A DNA stretch of 9,516 nt from Chitinophagaceae bacterium. Lineage in GTDB: Bacteria; Bacteroidota; Bacteroidia; Chitinophagales; Chitinophagaceae. Made by a program: the position numbers and the translations under genes. The stretch lies in contig JADYYU010000231.1 of the NCBI GenBank assembly GCA_020853515.1, positions 1-9,516 on the forward strand, read 5' to 3'. Shown here piece after piece: positions 1 to 7,024 of the stretch (positions are counted from its first letter, which is position 1; the number at the start of each line of letters is the position of its first letter). Under the pieces are notes generated by a model, which was not told the DNA's origin, did no database searches, and saw nothing but the letters and a program-made list of their open reading frames with translations.

Positions 1-672
1 ATCCACTTTGTCCAGATCCCATCCGCCTTCTTCCATGCTATGTTTAAATGCATCGCCGTAGTTCATGATACCTGCCTCAATCATTTCACGCATCAGGTCA
101 TTCCCTTCACGTGTTCTTTCACCCACACCGGCAAATACCGATACCCCACTGTATGCTTTTGCAATGTTATTGATCAGTTCCTGAATCAAAACGGTTTTAC
201 CAACCCCTGCACCACCAAACAAACCAATTTTACCACCCTTTGCATAAGGCTCGATCAGGTCAATTACTTTGATACCCGTAAACAGGATCTCAGAAGCAGT
301 ACTCAGATTTTCAAAGGCAGGAGGATTGGCATGAATCGGACGTCCGCCGGCTTTTGAAGGCTGAGGCAAACCGTCAATCGCATCTCCGGTTACATTAAAC
401 AAACGGCCTTTGATGGCATCACCCACCGGCATTGCTATCGGAATACCGGTATCAATCACTTCCATTCCTCTTACCAAACCTTCAGTACCATCCATGGCAA
501 TACAACGTACACTATCTTCACCGAGGTGTTGTTGCACTTCCAGTATCAGATCGGCATTATTGGGTCTTTTGATCTCCAATGCGCTTAAGATTTCCGGCAA
601 TTTGTTGTCGTTTGGAAAGTGTACATCCACTACCGCACCAATGATTTGTTTGATTTTACCTCTATTTGACAT
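1..672 (-). CDS. atpD: F-type ATP synthase beta subunit, N-terminal part (runs off the window start)
   Basis: This is the catalytic beta subunit of the membrane-bound F1Fo ATP synthase, which interconverts ADP + Pi and ATP using the ion gradient. Reading the minus strand from the ATG at 672-670 gives 224 uninterrupted codons to base 1; the full protein is usually about 460-500 residues, so roughly half is present. The beta-barrel start is MSNRGKIKQIIGAVVDVHF. The P-loop GGAGVGKT lies at residues 153-160, followed by GERTREGNDL at 184-193, which holds the catalytic Glu of the family. The stretch GDAFKHSMEEGGWDLDKVD at 206-224 looks like the form found in Bacteroidota. It is transcribed divergently from the SWIM-led operon, with its own strong promoter match. 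No frameshift or odd residue was seen. The identification is essentially certain. Confidence 0.98.
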   Translation of the reverse strand, partial: MSNRGKIKQIIGAVVDVHFPNDNKLPEILSALEIKRPNNADLILEVQQHLGEDSVRCIAMDGTEGLVRGMEVIDTGIPIAMPVGDAIKGRLFNVTGDAIDGLPQPSKAGGRPIHANPPAFENLSTASEILFTGIKVIDLIEPYAKGGKIGLFGGAGVGKTVLIQELINNIAKAYSGVSVFAGVGERTREGNDLMREMIEAGIMNYGDAFKHSMEEGGWDLDKVD

Positions 673-720
673 AGTTTTTTGTATTAAAATGCTTGATTTT
701 GAAGAATGTTGTTTTGAAAT

Positions 721-730
721 TTTGCGCAAA
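721..730. repeat. 10-bp perfect palindrome at the predicted atpD transcription start
   Basis: TTTGCGCAAA is self-complementary over all ten bases. It overlaps the downstream end of the atpD -7 element and the predicted +1 site. A protein dimer bound here would block initiation, so it could be an operator, but no regulator is identified and a single 10-bp palindrome could occur by chance. Confidence 0.4.
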
Positions 731-757
731 GGTAAGGTTTGAAAACTAGAATTCAAA
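727..757 (-). promoter_or_regulatory. Bacteroidota-type promoter of atpD
   Basis: On the minus strand, TTTG (757-754) is followed after 19 nt by TACCTTTG (734-727). This matches every fixed position of the Bacteroidota primary sigma consensus (TTTG, about 17-23 nt, TAnnTTTG). The predicted transcription start is near 720-722, giving a leader of about 50 nt that is A/T-rich and has no clear Shine-Dalgarno site, as is usual in this phylum. The -33 and -7 elements are both embedded in short symmetric sequences, described separately. Confidence 0.82.
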
Positions 758-881
758 CTTTGAAAGCCTGAGTTTTTGGGTAAAAAGTAGTTATGAAGGC
801 GTAAAAATGCTGCCCCGGCAAGCTTCGAACAGATTCACCGATCCGAAAAACGATCAGAGGTCTGCTGCGCAGGAAATAAGT

Positions 882-913
882 TTTGCGATTGTGAGACCAC
901 TCCCTTATTTTTA
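882..913 (+). promoter_or_regulatory. Candidate promoter for the five-gene operon
   Basis: TTTG at 882-885 is followed after 20 nt by TATTTTTA at 906-913, which fits TAnnTTTG except for the last base. The predicted start of transcription would fall around 918-921, only a few nucleotides before the ATG at 926, so the transcript would be almost leaderless. The match is imperfect and the region is A/T-rich, so this is tentative. It is the only reasonable match just upstream of the operon. Confidence 0.4.
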
Positions 914-925
914 CTACCTTATTAA

Positions 926-2239
926 ATGTCACTCACCCACGACCAAATATTACAGTTGGCACCCGACGAAGCCTCCAAAAAAGCTGGTCAGCAGTTAGCC
1001 AACAGTGCCAAATGGGTTGAAAAATACAGTCACGAAAAGGCTTTATGGGGCGACTGTCAGGGAAGCGGTAGCAAACCTTACAAAACCATCATCGACTTAC
1101 AAAATCTGGCTTTTAAATGTTCATGTCCCAGCCGTAAATTTCCCTGCAAACACGGACTCGGATTGCTTCTGCTGTTTGCTTCGCAGGAAAAAACTTTCAG
1201 CAAACAGGAGGCATTGGCCGAACATGTAGCAGAGTGGATCAGTAAACGGGATGCTAAAGCTGAAAATAAAGACCAAAAGAAGGAAGAGAAACCCATTGAC
1301 GAAAAGGCACAGCAGAAAAGGATTGAAGCCCGTGAAAAAAAAGTAGATGCCGGTATCGACGAACTGCGCATCTGGCTCAAAGATGTAGTAAGAACCGGCA
1401 TCATGCAGGTGCCTCAAAACCCCTATCAGTTCAACCACAATATCACCACCCGTATGGTGGATGCACAGGCAGGCGGACTCGCCGCTCAGCTAAGAAAAAT
1501 GAATCAGATCAATTTTTTTGAAGAAGGATGGCAGATCCAACTCAGCAGACAACTGGCATCTGTCTATTTTCTCACCGAAGCTTATCAAAACAAATCGCAT
1601 CTGGACGAACTATGGCAGAAGGAACTGAATACCCTGATAGGCTGGCCGACTTCAAAAGAAACGGTACTTGAACAAACACCTGTAACGGATCATTGGCTGA
1701 TCGCATCCAAAACTTATCAGGAAGAAGCCAATATCACCACTGAAAAAATATGGCTTTACGGGTACGAACATCAGCAATTTGCCCTGCTCTTGAATTTCTA
1801 CGCCGGCAACCAATTACCCCAGCATATCTACAATACCGGAAATACATTACATGCAGATCTGTGTTTTTATCCGGGCGTTCGACCAGTACGCGCAATCATC
1901 AGACAACAACATGCTTTGCAACCCGGTTTTGCTGATTTAATAGGCGTCTCTTCTTTACAAACGGTATTGGAACAGATTGCAGGTCAACTGGCAACTCAAC
2001 CATTCCTGGCCGATATCCCTTTTATATTATCAGCAATGAAAATCATTTTTGAAAACGGATCCTGGTATTTGCAGGATTGGGACCGGTCCGTTTTTTCGCT
2101 CAGCAACACCGAAGACAATTGCTGGGACTTACTGGCCATCAGCAAGGGTGAACCATTTTCATGTTTCGTCCTGTACGAATACAAACAACTGCATATTCAC
2201 TCGGTCTGGCAGCATCAAAATTTTTATTTTATTCAATGA
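926..2239 (+). CDS. SWIM zinc-finger protein (YehQ-like context)
   Basis: This 437-residue protein has a SWIM zinc finger, CxCx6CxH, with C65, C67, C74 and H76 as the apparent zinc ligands (CSCPSRKFPCKH). SWIM fingers bind nucleic acid or protein partners. The N-terminal 60 residues have the helix and 'KP Y K T IID' strand pattern that commonly precedes this finger in bacterial SWIM proteins. Residues about 105-142 are rich in Lys, Glu, Asp and Gln and probably form a charged helix or coiled coil. The C-terminal 290 residues (145-437) show no motif I recognise. The start is fixed by an in-frame TAA (923-925) directly before the ATG. It is the first gene of the operon and overlaps the next by 4 nt. 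E. coli yehQ is a SWIM protein in a comparable cluster, so a role with the AAA+/VWA pair is inferred; its molecular target is unknown. Confidence 0.9.
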   Translation: MSLTHDQILQLAPDEASKKAGQQLANSAKWVEKYSHEKALWGDCQGSGSKPYKTIIDLQNLAFKCSCPSRKFPCKHGLGLLLLFASQEKTFSKQEALAEHVAEWISKRDAKAENKDQKKEEKPIDEKAQQKRIEAREKKVDAGIDELRIWLKDVVRTGIMQVPQNPYQFNHNITTRMVDAQAGGLAAQLRKMNQINFFEEGWQIQLSRQLASVYFLTEAYQNKSHLDELWQKELNTLIGWPTSKETVLEQTPVTDHWLIASKTYQEEANITTEKIWLYGYEHQQFALLLNFYAGNQLPQHIYNTGNTLHADLCFYPGVRPVRAIIRQQHALQPGFADLIGVSSLQTVLEQIAGQLATQPFLADIPFILSAMKIIFENGSWYLQDWDRSVFSLSNTEDNCWDLLAISKGEPFSCFVLYEYKQLHIHSVWQHQNFYFIQ

Positions 2240-3699
2240 TCGTAAGCACCGAAATATTAAAAACAGCTTTGCTGGGCACAGATAAATACATGCCGGCCAC
2301 TACAGAGCAGTATGCCCTGATGCATAGCTGCGAAACCGGCGAAAAGGAAAGTACCTTCCTGCGTCAGGCGAATATTTCATTGCTGATGGATGAAGCGGGA
2401 CAAACCATCCGCACATCGCAGGTTGAATTGCCTGCCTGCAGAGCTGAACAAAAAGAAACCCTGGATCCCCATAAAACAGAACAGTTAAAAACCATCCTCA
2501 CATCAAATGATGAAGCGCTTTTTCAATTCATGATCTGGTATTGCAATCAATATCACAAAATCGTTCCGTCCTTTCTGGTTCCCAAAATTTTAAATAAAGC
2601 CATTCTCCACGTGAAGCATGCTGCACCCTTGCTCAGTGTTTGTGGTGAAACCGGACGATGGCTATGCTCACTGAATGAAAAATGGAAACCCTTATATACA
2701 GCACCGGACGACACAGCCGACTGGGAACTCGGAAATTTAACCCAACGAAAAAACCACTTGCTGGCTTTGCGAAAAACAGATCCTGAGCTGGCGCTGCAAT
2801 TGCTGGAAAAAAGTTTATCCGCCGAAAACGCAGCTAACCGGCTTGAGTTACTGACTGTAATCAATGAGCAATTATCCGCTCAGGATGAAACATTTTTACT
2901 GACGCTTTTAAAAGACAAAAGTCAGAAGGTAAAAGATGTTGCCACACAATTGTTAGCACAAATTCACGGTTCAGAAATCAACACAAAACTTGTGCAGGCA
3001 TTGCAACAAGTACTTTCGGTGAAAGAAGAAAGACATCTGCTGATCGCTAAAAAGAAGGTGCTGCATTTGAACGAAACGATCACTTTGCCCGATGATATTT
3101 TTAAACTGGGCATCGAAAAAGTCAGTGCAGTAAAAGGCATGAAAGATCCTCTCTACTGGGCATTACAACTGATCTCCCTGCTGCATCCTGAGCAGGTTTC
3201 CTCAGCCCTGCACGTCAACGAAAATGATTTGATGGCACTTTTACTAAAAATGCCCAGGTTTAATGAGATCCTCCCTTTTATTGTAAGCAGCGTTTTAAAA
3301 TACCGGCATCAGGCATGGGCCATTGAACTGATTAAAAGTGAACAGGCAGTCAGTGTAGATCTTTTGAACTGTATTGCCGCTGCTGAGCAACCCAACTATA
3401 CCGCCTATTTTGAAAAAGAGCAGATCGCAAAACTGGCTGAACATTTAATGGATGGAAATTACAGTGAATACAAATCCTCATTTGCGAAGAAACTGATAGA
3501 CTGGTTAGAGCAAAATCCCTATCAGCAAACACCACAGTTTTACCAACTAATGGGCCTTCACTTACCGGCAGACATGCTACCGAAACTGCAAGCCATTACG
3601 GGTACAGAAAAAGAAGATTACCAATTTAAATATTTTAAAAATCAATTGATGGAAACCATTCGCGTCATTGAAATAAAACAAACAATTTTAAACAGTTAA
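2236..3699 (+). CDS. DUF5691 family protein, HEAT-like helical scaffold
   Basis: The protein is 487 residues when started at the ATG at 2236, which overlaps the upstream stop as ATGA; this suggests translational coupling. The open frame extends upstream to an ATG at 2161, but that would overlap the SWIM gene by 79 nt, and the MIVSTEILKTALLGTDKY start fits the usual 'ALLGT-(D/E)-(R/K)' beginning of the family. Mid-protein, residues about 165-245 (ELGN, RKNHLLALRKTDPELA, NRLELLTVI, DETFLLTLLKDKSQKVKDVA) match what I know of DUF5691, with HEAT-repeat character: paired helices and a 'D-x-x-VRxxA'-like second helix. No catalytic motif is visible. Very likely a soluble alpha-solenoid that scaffolds partners; the function is not established. 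It is followed after 1 nt by the AAA+ gene. Confidence 0.88.
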   Translation: MIVSTEILKTALLGTDKYMPATTEQYALMHSCETGEKESTFLRQANISLLMDEAGQTIRTSQVELPACRAEQKETLDPHKTEQLKTILTSNDEALFQFMIWYCNQYHKIVPSFLVPKILNKAILHVKHAAPLLSVCGETGRWLCSLNEKWKPLYTAPDDTADWELGNLTQRKNHLLALRKTDPELALQLLEKSLSAENAANRLELLTVINEQLSAQDETFLLTLLKDKSQKVKDVATQLLAQIHGSEINTKLVQALQQVLSVKEERHLLIAKKKVLHLNETITLPDDIFKLGIEKVSAVKGMKDPLYWALQLISLLHPEQVSSALHVNENDLMALLLKMPRFNEILPFIVSSVLKYRHQAWAIELIKSEQAVSVDLLNCIAAAEQPNYTAYFEKEQIAKLAEHLMDGNYSEYKSSFAKKLIDWLEQNPYQQTPQFYQLMGLHLPADMLPKLQAITGTEKEDYQFKYFKNQLMETIRVIEIKQTILNS

Positions 3700-3700
3700 T

Positions 3701-4783
3701 ATGTCAGCAAATATTTTACGTCAAACAGCCGAGCAGCAATTTTCACATGAAATTGATGAACTTAAAAAACAAGACAAACATCCCATTCCTGAAAACTGGC
3801 AAATGTCGCCACATGCCGTAGTTACTTACCTGATGGGTGGCCAACTAGGCAACGGATTTGTAGTCAGTCCGAAATATATCGGCAACCGTCGGCTGATGGA
3901 AATAGCCGTGGCTACCCTCACTACCGACAGGGCCTTATTGTTGTATGGACTGCCGGGCACGGCCAAATCGTGGGTTTCAGAACATATTACAGCAGCCATC
4001 ACCGGAGACTCTAACCTCGTAGTTCAAGGCACTGCGGGCACCGGCGAGGAAGCCATTCGCTATGGCTGGAATTACGCCCGTCTTTTATCAGAAGGCCCTT
4101 CACTCAACGCAATCGTTGAAACGCCCGTGATGCGTGCCATGAAAGATGGTAAAATTGTAAGGGTGGAAGAACTGACCCGTATCGGATCGGATGTGCAGGA
4201 TTGCCTGATCACGATTTTATCTGAAAAAATGCTGCCCATTCCTGAACTGAATACACAGGTGCAGGCCGTGAAAGGCTTTAATATCATTGCTACAGCCAAC
4301 AATCGCGACAAAGGGGTAAATGACTTGTCGAGTGCGCTCAAACGACGTTTCAATACCGTCATACTCCCTGTACCTGAAAGTTTAAATGAAGAAATCGATA
4401 TTGTTTCACAACGCGTGGCCGGTTACAGTAAAGCGATGAATCTACCTGTAGAAAAACCGATCCTGGAGGAGATCAACCGCATTGTGACCATTTTCAGAGA
4501 ATTGCGAAACGGTGTTTCAAACGATGGAAAAACAAAATTAAAATCGCCTTCGGGCACCTTGAGTACTGCTGAAGCAATTTCAGTGATGAATAATGGTTTG
4601 TCACTCGCCTATCATTTTGGCGACGGTGCACTGACTGCCGAAGACCTTGCCAGCGGCATTATTGGTGCTATTGTGAAAGATCCGGTGCAGGACAAATTAG
4701 TGATGCAGGAATACATGGAAACTGTGCTGAAACAACGGGACGGCTGGAAAGATATTTACAGAGCATGCAGAGATATCATTTAA
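3701..4783 (+). CDS. MoxR-type AAA+ ATPase, YehL-like
   Basis: This 360-residue AAA+ ATPase resembles the YehL branch of the MoxR clade. Visible motifs are Walker A GLPGTAKS (83-90), a Walker B region KIVRVEELTR (151-160) with E156-E157, sensor 1 IIATANN (195-201), and an arginine-finger segment SALKRRF (211-217). The segment VVQGTAGTGEEAIRYGWNY (107-125) and LSEKMLPIPEL (173-183) are hallmarks I associate with this branch. MoxR ATPases form rings and usually work with a VWA-domain partner to activate, assemble or metallate a client; here such a partner is encoded two genes downstream. The first acidic residue of Walker B is Glu instead of the usual Asp; I believe this is shared by the YehL branch, so it need not mean loss of activity. 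The start is 1 nt after the DUF5691 stop and there is no alternative nearby. Cytoplasmic; client unknown. Confidence 0.94.
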   Translation: MSANILRQTAEQQFSHEIDELKKQDKHPIPENWQMSPHAVVTYLMGGQLGNGFVVSPKYIGNRRLMEIAVATLTTDRALLLYGLPGTAKSWVSEHITAAITGDSNLVVQGTAGTGEEAIRYGWNYARLLSEGPSLNAIVETPVMRAMKDGKIVRVEELTRIGSDVQDCLITILSEKMLPIPELNTQVQAVKGFNIIATANNRDKGVNDLSSALKRRFNTVILPVPESLNEEIDIVSQRVAGYSKAMNLPVEKPILEEINRIVTIFRELRNGVSNDGKTKLKSPSGTLSTAEAISVMNNGLSLAYHFGDGALTAEDLASGIIGAIVKDPVQDKLVMQEYMETVLKQRDGWKDIYRACRDII

Positions 4784-4799
4784 ATCATAACAGGAAAAC

Positions 4800-7013
4800 A
4801 TGTCTTTGCACATCTTAGGAATTCGTCATCATGGCCCCGGTTCATCGCATCATGTCAATGAAGCATTAAAGGCATTGCAGCCCGATATCATTTTAATAGA
4901 AGGCCCGCCCGAAGGCGAAACCATTTTAAAATGGGTGAGCCATCCGGATATGCAAGCTCCTGTTGCCATGCTTGCCTATGTTCCCGAGCAACCGCAGCAG
5001 GCTGTCTTTTATCCTTTTGCCGATTACTCTCCTGAATGGAATGCGATCAGGTTTGCGCAGCAAAAGAATATACCGGTCCGCCTGATCGATATGCCATTGG
5101 CGCATCAACTTGCTAAGGCGAAGGATGCAGAAATAAGCGATGAAGAAGATGCCATGCCCCCTCAGGAAATGGTGACGGAAATCAAAAGAAATCCCCTTGC
5201 CTATCTGGCCGATATTGCAGGCTACGACGATGCCGAAGAATGGTGGGAGCAACAATTTGAAATGGCTAAGCATCCGGCCGGGGTATTTGAGGCCATTGCA
5301 CATAGCATGACGGCACTGCGCGAGCAATTACCGGCATCAGCAGATCAACGCGAAGAGATCCGTGAAGCCTTTATGCGCAAAGCGATCCGTACTGCGCAAC
5401 GGGAGATGTACAGCACCATTGTCGTTATCTGCGGTGCCTGGCATGTACCTGCATTGTTGAATATGCCGGCACAAAAGCAGGATGATGCCTTGCTAAAAAA
5501 TTTACCTAAAACAAAAATAGAAACTACCTGGATACCGTGGACCAACAGCAGACTCAGTTATGAAAGCGGTTATGGTGCCGGCATCACTTCTCCGGGCTGG
5601 TATCAGCATTGCTGGCAAACGACAGACCATCAAGGTATTGAGTGGATGACACATACAGCCCGTGTATTCAGAAACCACAAGATCGATATTTCCGCTGCCC
5701 ATATCATTGAAGCAGTCAGGCTGGCTAACTCACTGGCGCAAATCCGCAATTATGCGAAACCCGGTTTGAGAGAATTCAATGAAGCTGCCCAAACAGTGAT
5801 GTGTATGGGTGATGAACTGCTGATGCGCATTGTGTGGAAAGATCTGATTGTGGGAGACAACATGGGCAAAATACCTGAAGGCACTCCACAGGTTCCTGTG
5901 ATGAATGATTTTGAAAAACAAATCAAATCCTACCGTTTAAAACTAACGGAAGATTATAAAACCATCACACTTGACCTGCGGGAAAATAACGACCTCCAAA
6001 AAAGTATCTTATTACATCGTCTGAACACGATGGATATTCCGTGGGGAGAACTTAAGACCGTGCGCGGAAAGGGAACATTTAAAGAAGAATGGCAACTTTG
6101 CTGGACCCCCGCTTTACATCTATCACTGATCGAAAAAGCACCCTGGGGAAATACGATCGAAATGGCCTGCAATCAATGGGTCGCTCATCATGCGGTCAAC
6201 AGTCAACATTTAGCTGACATCACTGCATTGCTGCAAAAAGCAATACCCGCTGAATTACAGGAAGGTATCTATGCTTTGATGAAAAAAATGGATGCTCTGG
6301 CAGCTTCCAGTAATGATACCATCGAACTGATCGATGCCATTATACCGCTGGCGCAAATCAGCCGTTATGGCAATGTCCGAAAAACAGATCTGGATACCAT
6401 CGAATTTATTTTGTCTGCTATTTTTTACCGGATGATCGTAGGACTGCCACTCAGTACAACGGGCATAGACGAAGAACAAGCTCAGATGCTGACCGGAAAA
6501 ATAAACGATCTTCAAACAGCCATTCTGTTGCTAAATAATGAAGAATATAAATCAGCCTGGCTCGAAACAATTTTCAAAATTGCACGACATGCACATGCAG
6601 CGGCGATGGTAAAAGGCTATGCGTATAAAATACTGTACGATACAAATTATATTGAAACAGAACAAATCGCTCTTGCATTCAGCAAGGCTTTATCAGTCAA
6701 TCAGGATCCGAATGATGCCGTTAACTGGCTGGAGGGATTTTTAAAAGATGCAGGACATTTACTTATACTGGACGATGCTATCTGGAGTATTGTATATGAA
6801 TGGATCGCACAGTTGGAGGCCGGTGCATTTCAGGAATTATTGCCCCTGCTGCGACGAACGTTTGCGACTTTTAAATCAGTAGAAAAAATAAAACTGGCAG
6901 AAAAAGTGAAGCATGGTAAATCACATGCGCTTAAAACCGCTCCGGCAGCGGAGATCGATCTGCAACGTGCAGCAAAAGTGATTCCGATTATCGAAAAATT
7001 ATTGCACCTTTAA
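4800..7013 (+). CDS. DUF5682 family protein with TraB/Tiki-like GxxH motifs (YehM-like)
   Basis: This large protein of 737 residues matches DUF5682, the family of E. coli YehM. The N-terminal third holds the recognisable motifs: GIRHHGPGS (7-15), LIEGPPEGE (32-40), a helix AFMRKAIRTA (190-199) leading to VVICGAWHVPAL (208-219), and a WIPWTNSRLSYESGYGAG signature (244-261). GIRH (7-10) and GAWH (212-215) are two GxxH motifs with E34 between them, the layout of the TraB/Tiki/EreA-like hydrolase group, in which these residues bind a metal or act in catalysis. The remaining 450 residues look alpha-helical, without motifs I recognise. No signal peptide or membrane segment is apparent, so it is probably cytosolic. 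An AGGA lies 4 nt before the ATG. The 16-nt gap from the ATPase gene and 11-nt gap to the VWA gene place it inside the operon. Hydrolase activity is inference from motifs only. Confidence 0.9.
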   Translation: MSLHILGIRHHGPGSSHHVNEALKALQPDIILIEGPPEGETILKWVSHPDMQAPVAMLAYVPEQPQQAVFYPFADYSPEWNAIRFAQQKNIPVRLIDMPLAHQLAKAKDAEISDEEDAMPPQEMVTEIKRNPLAYLADIAGYDDAEEWWEQQFEMAKHPAGVFEAIAHSMTALREQLPASADQREEIREAFMRKAIRTAQREMYSTIVVICGAWHVPALLNMPAQKQDDALLKNLPKTKIETTWIPWTNSRLSYESGYGAGITSPGWYQHCWQTTDHQGIEWMTHTARVFRNHKIDISAAHIIEAVRLANSLAQIRNYAKPGLREFNEAAQTVMCMGDELLMRIVWKDLIVGDNMGKIPEGTPQVPVMNDFEKQIKSYRLKLTEDYKTITLDLRENNDLQKSILLHRLNTMDIPWGELKTVRGKGTFKEEWQLCWTPALHLSLIEKAPWGNTIEMACNQWVAHHAVNSQHLADITALLQKAIPAELQEGIYALMKKMDALAASSNDTIELIDAIIPLAQISRYGNVRKTDLDTIEFILSAIFYRMIVGLPLSTTGIDEEQAQMLTGKINDLQTAILLLNNEEYKSAWLETIFKIARHAHAAAMVKGYAYKILYDTNYIETEQIALAFSKALSVNQDPNDAVNWLEGFLKDAGHLLILDDAIWSIVYEWIAQLEAGAFQELLPLLRRTFATFKSVEKIKLAEKVKHGKSHALKTAPAAEIDLQRAAKVIPIIEKLLHL

Positions 7014-7024
7014 TCACAAGCAAC

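Larger units (their letters stand above)
698..764. repeat. Cluster of TTTGAA / TTCAAA hexamers in the atpD control region
   Basis: TTTGAA occurs on the plus strand at 698-703, 713-718, 738-743 and 759-764, and inverted (TTCAAA) at 752-757. Pairs form GTTTGAA/TTCAAAC (737-743 with 752-758) and the odd palindrome TTCAAA-C-TTTGAA (752-764). The inverted copy contains the -33 element of the atpD promoter. A/T richness explains part of this, yet five copies in 67 bp is more than expected. Whether it is an operator array or compositional noise cannot be told from one genome. Confidence 0.4.
673..925. other. Divergent intergenic region between atpD and the SWIM-led operon
   Basis: These 253 nt separate two divergently transcribed units. 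The left third (about 673-765) holds the atpD leader, promoter and hexamer repeats. The middle (about 765-880) shows no convincing gene; a 63-codon open frame starting at 807 lacks recognisable content and overlaps the SWIM gene out of frame. The right end has a weaker promoter candidate for the operon. On the minus strand, 872-808 carries tRNA-like fragments that do not fold into a tRNA. Confidence 0.7.

Noticed and set aside
40..742. Plus-strand open frames of 105 and 110 codons
   Set aside because: They are antisense shadows of atpD, which has an intact P-loop and family signatures across the same DNA.
807..998. 63-codon open frame before the SWIM gene
   Set aside because: It overlaps the SWIM start out of frame, has no recognisable domain, and its composition does not look coding.
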